Shown here: positions 7,635-11,891 of the stretch, in pieces
Position numbering within the stretch: position 1 is the first letter of the stretch
Layout: each line of letters opens with the position of its first letter
NCBI GenBank assembly: GCA_042091035.1
Contig: JBELIG010000091.1
Span: 1-11,891 of the forward strand
Length of the DNA: 11,891 bases
From: AM-2324 sp042091035
GTDB lineage: Bacteria; Bacteroidota; Bacteroidia; Chitinophagales; Saprospiraceae
Direction: 5' to 3'
Program-made: the position numbers and the translations under genes
Notes under the pieces: generated by a model
Told to the model about the DNA's origin: nothing
Databases searched by the model: none
What the model saw: only the letters and a program-made list of their open reading frames with translations

Positions 7635-8804
7635 ATGAAAACCCATCCTTTCATACTTACCATCCTAGTCCTATTCTTGTTTGCTTGCCAAACTGAAGAG
7701 GAACAAAATGAAGAGGTTTTTGCAAACGAACCCCTATCTGCAGGTAATTTAGAATCAGACTTTGAAGAATCAGACTTTAAATGGGGATATATAAACAAAA
7801 AAGGTCGATTAATAGTAAAAGCAGCATTTGATGAATGTAAGAATTTTAGCGATGGTCTTGCTGTGATTCGTGTAAAAGGGAAATGGGGGTATATTGATAA
7901 AACTGGCAAAATGACTGTCCCTCCTCAATTCCAAGAAGCTTACGACTTTTCAGAGTCAAGAGCAATAGTCAAAAAATATGGATCTAAATACTCCATAATT
8001 GATTCCAATGGAAATATGCTAACAGATGATACTTACGACGAAATAAAAAGCTATTCGGATGGACTAGCTGCAGTTCGTATAAAAAACAATTGGACCTACA
8101 TGGACCTACAGGGCAATGAACTTGACATCCCAAAATTCTCAAAAGCCTACCCTTTTAAAAATGGCCTAGCAAAAGTCAACCTTGGGGGCAGATACGGAAT
8201 CATTGATAAAGACCTTAAGTTTGTAGTAGAAGCAGAAATGGATAAGATTTCTGATCTTAATTCATACCCAATACTTGTTGAACAAGACGATAAACAATGG
8301 TATATAGATAGATCGGGCAAAAAGCTCTTTGAGGTAAACTATGCCAAAGCCTACAGATTTCACTTTGGATATGCCGCTGTTAAAGATGATGGCCTCATGG
8401 GTATTATAGATTCAAAGAACAACTTAATCATACCTCTAGAGCATCAAGACATCCAAGTCGTGGCTCCTGATCTATTTCAGGTTTTCAAGGCTGGCAAATT
8501 TGGTATAATAAATGCTGAAGGAAACTCTATCATACCTACTGAAATGGATTTAATACTTCCTATACGTGAAGGTAAAACAGCCTGCATGAAAGATGAGCTG
8601 TGGGCTATATATACAGACTCGGGAAAACAATTGACAGCTTTCGAATTTGGCATGGTTTGGTCTTTTCAAGAAGAGATGGCAAGAGTGGCCTTCTTAAGTG
8701 GAATTGGTTTTATAGATTCAAATGGAAAGGTCGCAATAGATCCATTGTTTTTTGATGTAAATGATTTTTCTGAAGGATTAGCAAGAGTACAAGTCTATGA
8801 GTAA
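7635..8804 (+). CDS. WG-repeat lipoprotein, ten 34-residue repeats
   Basis: This 389-residue protein has a lipoprotein signal peptide: a hydrophobic core, then lipobox LFAC with the acylated Cys at 18. Directly after it comes QTEEEQNEE, an acidic stretch resembling the lipoprotein export signal that sends Bacteroidota lipoproteins to the cell surface. The rest is WG/KWG repeats. Their cores (W/Y-G-Y/I-I-D-x-x-G) start near residues 50, 84, 119, 153, 187, 221, 255, 289, 323 and 357, a near-exact 34-residue period. Repeats 1 and 2 match the consensus best (WGYINKKG, WGYIDKTG) and later ones are more diverged. Each unit also has an F/Y-x-x-GLA-V segment. Such proteins usually act as binding or scaffold modules, and no catalytic motif is seen. 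The last 8 nt overlap the start of the next gene. The partner or ligand is unknown. Confidence 0.9.
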   Translation: MKTHPFILTILVLFLFACQTEEEQNEEVFANEPLSAGNLESDFEESDFKWGYINKKGRLIVKAAFDECKNFSDGLAVIRVKGKWGYIDKTGKMTVPPQFQEAYDFSESRAIVKKYGSKYSIIDSNGNMLTDDTYDEIKSYSDGLAAVRIKNNWTYMDLQGNELDIPKFSKAYPFKNGLAKVNLGGRYGIIDKDLKFVVEAEMDKISDLNSYPILVEQDDKQWYIDRSGKKLFEVNYAKAYRFHFGYAAVKDDGLMGIIDSKNNLIIPLEHQDIQVVAPDLFQVFKAGKFGIINAEGNSIIPTEMDLILPIREGKTACMKDELWAIYTDSGKQLTAFEFGMVWSFQEEMARVAFLSGIGFIDSNGKVAIDPLFFDVNDFSEGLARVQVYE

Positions 8805-9330
8805 AGCACTGTTTTGTATTGATATACAGGTTGATCACTTTCCTATGGGTATGCTAGAGGTAGAAAATTCATCAGAATTAACAGCTGCTATCAATGCGCG
8901 AAGAAAGGAATTTCAGCATGTTTATTTTTTCAAGGCCTCCTACCCTGCTGACCACATACGCTTTGCAGGCAACCATCTTTGGCGAAAACCCGGTGCAGAA
9001 ATAGAGCTCAAAGGAAAGTCTATTCACCTCTATCCAATGTATTGTATTGAATCAAGCTGGGGATCAGAACTTCACCCTCAAATCCAAAAGAAAGACAATG
9101 ATATACAGGTCATCAGAGGATCTGATCCTTCTGCTAACCCAATAAGCTTATGGGAAGATCCAAAATTCCTTTTAGACCTTGAGCGTGCAGGCATAGAAGA
9201 AATTGAGCTTACAGGAATATTAATCGAACAAAAAATAATAAAGGACAGTATAGATCAACTGGAATCCAAAGGCTTTAGCGTACATTTAAACAAAGCCTTA
9301 ACATGTTCTAAGCTTCTACCTTATTTCTAA
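8797..9330 (+). CDS. Nicotinamidase/isochorismatase-fold protein lacking catalytic Cys (probable pseudoenzyme)
   Basis: This 177-residue protein follows the nicotinamidase layout: LFCIDIQVDHFPMGML (5-20) matches the family's D-x-Q-x-D-F start, HVYFFKASYPADH (41-53) matches the TxDxHPxxH strand and loop, and MYCIESSWGSELHP (81-94) matches the PxHCxxGTxGxxxHP block. IRGSDP (106-111), then ELTGILIEQK (137-146) and SIDQLESKGFSV (151-162), follow the C-terminal order. Asp9 of the triad is kept, but the usual catalytic Lys aligns with Arg107 and the nucleophile Cys with Lys146. Of the metal ligands, Asp becomes Ala47, the first His becomes Tyr49 and the later His becomes Tyr82; only His53 remains. 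Amidase activity is therefore unlikely. The frame is intact and overlaps the WG-repeat gene by 8 nt. It may bind a ligand or have another chemistry. The alignment was made by eye. Confidence 0.8.
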   Translation: MSKALFCIDIQVDHFPMGMLEVENSSELTAAINARRKEFQHVYFFKASYPADHIRFAGNHLWRKPGAEIELKGKSIHLYPMYCIESSWGSELHPQIQKKDNDIQVIRGSDPSANPISLWEDPKFLLDLERAGIEEIELTGILIEQKIIKDSIDQLESKGFSVHLNKALTCSKLLPYF

Positions 9331-9341
9331 TTCTACTACCT

Positions 9342-10284
9342 ATGTCAAAAGTATTAAGCTTCCCGAATGACTTTATCTGGGGTACCAGTACAGCTGCCGC
9401 ACAAATAGAAACAGCATCTGATCATATTTGGAACGGTGTCAAAGCCATAGATGGATCTATTCTAAAAGATACCATTGGGCATGAAAAGCATAGATCTGAA
9501 GATGCCAAACTTATAGACGGATTAGGCAGTATTTATCGTGCGGGTGTAGATTGGGCAAGACTGCAGAAAGCTCCCTATGAAGCTTTTGACAAGCGTGTAG
9601 TCAAAGAATATCAGGACTTTTTCCAANNNNNNNNNNNNNNNNNNNNNNNNNNNNNNNNNNNNNNNNNNNNNNNNNNNNNNNNNNNNNNNNNNNNNNNNNN
9701 NNNNNNNNNNNNNNNNNNNNNNNNNNTACAATACTGCTATTTTCAGAGGTTTGAATCTACTTGGTAATATTGCAGCAAAATTTACAGACTGGTGGTTCAA
9801 CAACAAAGCAGCTAGCTACTTTGAACGCTCTGATTATTGGGGCATCAGCTATTATGCCTTAGTTCTTTTCGATCCAAAAAGTATTACAGAAACAGATAGG
9901 CCAGGCAAACTTGCCGAATTGGGGTATAAACACGATAAAATGTGGGCATATTATCCGCAGGGACTAAGTGAAATGATCCAACATTTTCATAAAAAATACA
10001 AGAAACCGATTCTAATTACAGAAAATGGGATCTGCTCAGATTCACCACTCGCAAGAATTGAAAGTATCAAGGACTACCTTCAGGAGTGTCATACACTTAT
10101 TTCAAATGGGGTAAACTTAATTGGCTATATCCACTGGAGTACCTTTGATAATTTTGAGTGGCACCTGGGCAACACCTACCAATTCGGACTTATATCAGTA
10201 GATATGAAGACAAAAAAGCGCAAGGTGACAGAAGCTGCAAAATTTTACAAGGACATTTGCAAGTCAAATACAGTAGAAATTTAA
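9342..10284 (+). CDS. GH1 family glycosidase, interrupted by an assembly gap
   Basis: Two pieces of one gene flank the gap. The first (9342-9626, 95 residues) has the GH1 start FPNDFIWGTSTAAAQIE, with the sugar-binding Gln, and a YRAGVDWARLQ strand equivalent to the family's YRFSISWSR. The second (9727-10284, 185 residues plus stop) has YWGISYY, the nucleophile motif ILITENG (Glu codon 10021-10023), HWSTFDNFEWHLG with the conserved Glu-Trp, and FGLISVD. The acid/base TxNEP motif would lie in the missing part. GH1 enzymes hydrolyse beta-glucosides, beta-galactosides or related sugars by a retaining mechanism. There is no signal peptide, so it is cytoplasmic. The pieces total 280 residues against about 420-480 for the family, so some 450-550 bp are probably missing. 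The two frames do not match across exactly 100 Ns, as expected for a placeholder gap. The Asn usual in the family's NYY is Ser here. Confidence 0.85.
9627..9726. other. Assembly gap (100 Ns)
   Basis: Exactly 100 Ns is the common placeholder for a gap of unknown length. It falls inside the GH1 gene, and the reading frames on either side differ by one base if the length is taken literally. The true gap is likely several hundred bases. Confidence 0.98.
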
Positions 10285-10295
10285 ACTAAGTTTCC

Positions 10296-10310
10296 CCTCA
10301 AAATCTGAGG
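10296..10310 (+). promoter_or_regulatory. Small hairpin just upstream of the beta-barrel gene
   Basis: CCTCA pairs with TGAGG around an AAATC loop, and flanking TT/AA could extend the stem across a two-base bulge. It ends 5 nt before the ATG at 10316, so the right arm covers the purine-rich stretch (TGAGGAA) closest to the start. It has no U-tract and is not a terminator. A modest effect on translation is possible. Confidence 0.35.
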
Positions 10311-10315
10311 AACTC

Positions 10316-11098
10316 ATGAAAAAATTTCTACTAATTGCTGTACTTACATTGCCGGGAATACTAAAAGCTCAGTTTGGTTTTTTATTTGAAAACAGCGGGA
10401 ATGTTCTATTGCGAGAATGGAGCGCGATCAATTTCTTCAATGATGCGCTAAGTCAGACAGATCATATAAGTCTTCTGGTCAATAAACCCTACTTTATACC
10501 TTCCACATTCCGAGCCAATGTGGAATACGGGAAACGCTTATTAAATAAAAATGCAAATGTTGGTCTTGGCTACGGCATCTTTGCTTACGATGACTTCAAT
10601 ACGAATCTACTAAAGATTAGCGTCTCAAAAGACATATCAGATTTTCGAATCGGTGGCATCTATTATTCAAACTGGCTCACTGGGGATTCGTTAGATGATA
10701 CACCCTTTCTGAATGGGGGGCTAAACATCTGGACTAGTTATTCCTTTGAGCAATCTCAGGCAGTGTTTATGGTTCAGTATGTTTATCCAAGTGATGCTAT
10801 ATTAGACCCAAGCCAAATGCGACTTGCAATAAGTCACAACATTACTGATCGAATATCATTGTATTGTGACCTCAATCATTTTTTACAGCGCGGATTCTAT
10901 GCAAAAATTGCTGTAGATTTAAACCTAACAGATAATATTACAATTGGCTCAGGCTTCACCTTGAACGGCAATGAAATATTCTTTAGCTTTATTTACAGTC
11001 CTGGGCAAAAACTAAAGCTCCGCACAAATGGTTCTTTCAATAGTCCATTGGGTATGGATGTCTGGGCAGATGGTTTACTCAAGGTAAAAAATAGATGA
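10316..11098 (+). CDS. Predicted outer-membrane beta-barrel protein, unknown function
   Basis: This 260-residue protein starts with a clear signal peptide (MKKFLLIAVLTLPGILKA, then Gln). The rest alternates polar and hydrophobic residues in about ten to twelve strand-like segments, with turns such as LLNKNANVGLGYGIF, DISDFRIGGIYYSNW, NITDRISLYCDL and NLTDNITIGSGFTL. This is the usual look of an outer-membrane barrel, though the C-terminus (LLKVKNR) lacks a terminal aromatic residue. I do not recognise the family. The PorP/SprF group of T9SS-associated barrels was considered, but those are longer and I do not see their motifs. It begins 31 nt after the GH1 stop and overlaps mqnB by 4 nt (ATGA), so it belongs to the operon. 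Its role is unknown. Confidence 0.75.
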   Translation: MKKFLLIAVLTLPGILKAQFGFLFENSGNVLLREWSAINFFNDALSQTDHISLLVNKPYFIPSTFRANVEYGKRLLNKNANVGLGYGIFAYDDFNTNLLKISVSKDISDFRIGGIYYSNWLTGDSLDDTPFLNGGLNIWTSYSFEQSQAVFMVQYVYPSDAILDPSQMRLAISHNITDRISLYCDLNHFLQRGFYAKIAVDLNLTDNITIGSGFTLNGNEIFFSFIYSPGQKLKLRTNGSFNSPLGMDVWADGLLKVKNR

Positions 11099-11730
11099 AA
11101 ATACTAATTGTATCAGCGACAGATTTTGAAATTGCTCCCTTTGAAAAAAGGCTTGCAGAACTGACCGTTGATCATGATATTGATTTTTTAAAAACAGGTG
11201 TAGGCCCTGTCCCCACCTGTTTTTATCTCAGCCAATATTTACTCAAACAAACAGCTGACCTAGTTATTAACGCAGGAATAGCTGGTGCTTTTGATGTCAA
11301 CAAGTTTCCATTAGGCACAGTCCTTGAAATACAAAAAGACCGCTTTGGAGACCTTGGAGCTGAATTTTCAGATGGCCATTTCGAAGATGTATTTGATCTA
11401 GGATTAGAAAAAGATGCTGCGTTTTATAAGGATGGATGGTTGGTTAATCCGAATTGTGGGCAAGCGTTTCAAACTGCCACTGGCTTAACAATGCATAAGG
11501 TAACTGGGACAAATGAAGGTGCAGCTAAAATCTACCAAAAATACCATGCTGACACGGAAAGTATGGAAGGAGCAGCCGTGGCATATACCTGTCAGCAATT
11601 AAATATTCCATATCGACAAATTCGATCTATTTCAAATAAGATCGAAAATAGAGATAGAGACAAATGGAATATTCCCTTAGCGATCAATAACCTAAACGCA
11701 GAAATCTTTCGATTCATTGAAAATCTTTAG
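11095..11730 (+). CDS. mqnB: Futalosine hydrolase (MqnB)
   Basis: This 211-residue cytoplasmic nucleosidase is predicted to split futalosine into hypoxanthine and dehypoxanthinyl futalosine in the futalosine route to menaquinone. It has the nucleoside-phosphorylase/MTAN fold: MKILIVSATDFEIAPF (1-16, with Glu12 as in MTAN), TGVGPVPT (34-41), VINAGIAGAF (57-66), TESMEGAAVAY (154-164, the substrate-binding Met-Glu) and RSISNKIENRDRDKWNI (177-193). The GDLGAEF segment and the RSISNK...RDRDKW ending are what I associate with MqnB rather than MTA/SAH nucleosidase, which has Asp where Asn181 stands here. Length fits the family. Its ATG overlaps the stop of the barrel gene by 4 nt, so it closes the operon. 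No other mqn gene is in view, though these are commonly scattered in genomes. Confidence 0.88.
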   Translation: MKILIVSATDFEIAPFEKRLAELTVDHDIDFLKTGVGPVPTCFYLSQYLLKQTADLVINAGIAGAFDVNKFPLGTVLEIQKDRFGDLGAEFSDGHFEDVFDLGLEKDAAFYKDGWLVNPNCGQAFQTATGLTMHKVTGTNEGAAKIYQKYHADTESMEGAAVAYTCQQLNIPYRQIRSISNKIENRDRDKWNIPLAINNLNAEIFRFIENL

Positions 11731-11891
11731 TCCCTTCAAATAATCCACAGCTCTTTTTAGCAGTTATAAATAGTGTTACAAATAAAACGCTTCCATGAAA
11801 TATATTTCTGTATAGCTCATATTTCATTTATTTTCGTTCGAATTTGTAACTTTTTCCTGTTTCTGAATTAATTAAGTAGATGAGTAGCATA
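11731..11891. other. Intergenic region after mqnB with palindromic repeats
   Basis: There is no strong terminator after the mqnB stop. A perfect 12-bp palindrome, GAAATATATTTC (11797-11808), shares its half-site with ATATTTCAT at 11819-11827, so ATGAAATAT (11795-11803) and ATATTTCAT form a 9-nt inverted repeat around 15 nt. TAACTTTT at 11847-11854 is one base off the -7 consensus. An ATG at 11880 on the plus strand (MSSI to the window edge) could begin the next gene, but four codons cannot show this. Confidence 0.4.

Noticed and set aside
7541..7909. 122-codon minus-strand frame across the Nudix/WG-repeat junction
   Set aside because: It is antisense to two well-supported genes and has low-complexity Ser/Phe-rich content without motifs.
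9522..9806. Minus-strand frame across the N gap
   Set aside because: It exists only because Ns read through as open codons and is antisense to the GH1 gene.
9751..10284. Separate gene starting with TTG at 9751
   Set aside because: The same frame is open back to the gap edge at 9727 and encodes the GH1 C-terminal half, so it continues the gene begun at 9342.

Overview
The window looks like a chromosomal segment from a member of the Bacteroidota. The evidence is a type IX secretion (T9SS) C-terminal sorting domain, a TonB-dependent receptor with the N-terminal carboxypeptidase-regulatory-like domain typical of this phylum, a DUF4105/Lnb-type protein, A/T-rich DNA with A-rich leaders instead of clear Shine-Dalgarno sites, and a TAnnTTTG-type promoter element. 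Futalosine hydrolase points to menaquinone made by the futalosine route. I infer from this, weakly, a lineage such as Cytophagales or Saprospirales rather than a typical Flavobacteriaceae.

Left part (1-4067, minus strand): the start of a secreted protein runs off the left edge and may be an M48-like metallopeptidase. A 297-bp intergenic stretch with two related small palindromes follows. Next come an Lnb-like lipoprotein N-acyltransferase (DUF4105) and a TonB-dependent receptor just upstream of it. These two are 12 bp apart and probably co-transcribed, receptor first. Centre (4068-5131): a short divergent promoter region, one small secreted T9SS cargo protein on the plus strand, and a clear rho-independent terminator.

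Right part (5132-11730, plus strand): a tightly packed seven-gene run, probably one operon. Its order is an HscA-type Hsp70, a Nudix hydrolase, a WG-repeat lipoprotein with ten copies on a 34-residue period, a nicotinamidase-like protein without its catalytic cysteine, a GH1 glycosidase cut by a 100-N assembly gap, an outer-membrane beta-barrel-like protein, and futalosine hydrolase (mqnB). Gaps range from an 8-nt overlap to 31 nt. The genes do not form one known pathway. Two of them (Nudix and the nicotinamidase-like protein) belong to superfamilies that often act on NAD-type metabolites, but that link is only suggestive.

The most notable item is the isochorismatase/nicotinamidase-fold protein at 8797-9330. 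It keeps the overall family framework but has lost the nucleophilic Cys, the catalytic Lys and most metal ligands. It looks like a preserved pseudoenzyme rather than a decaying gene. I found no CRISPR array, tRNA, rRNA, insertion sequence or phage gene.
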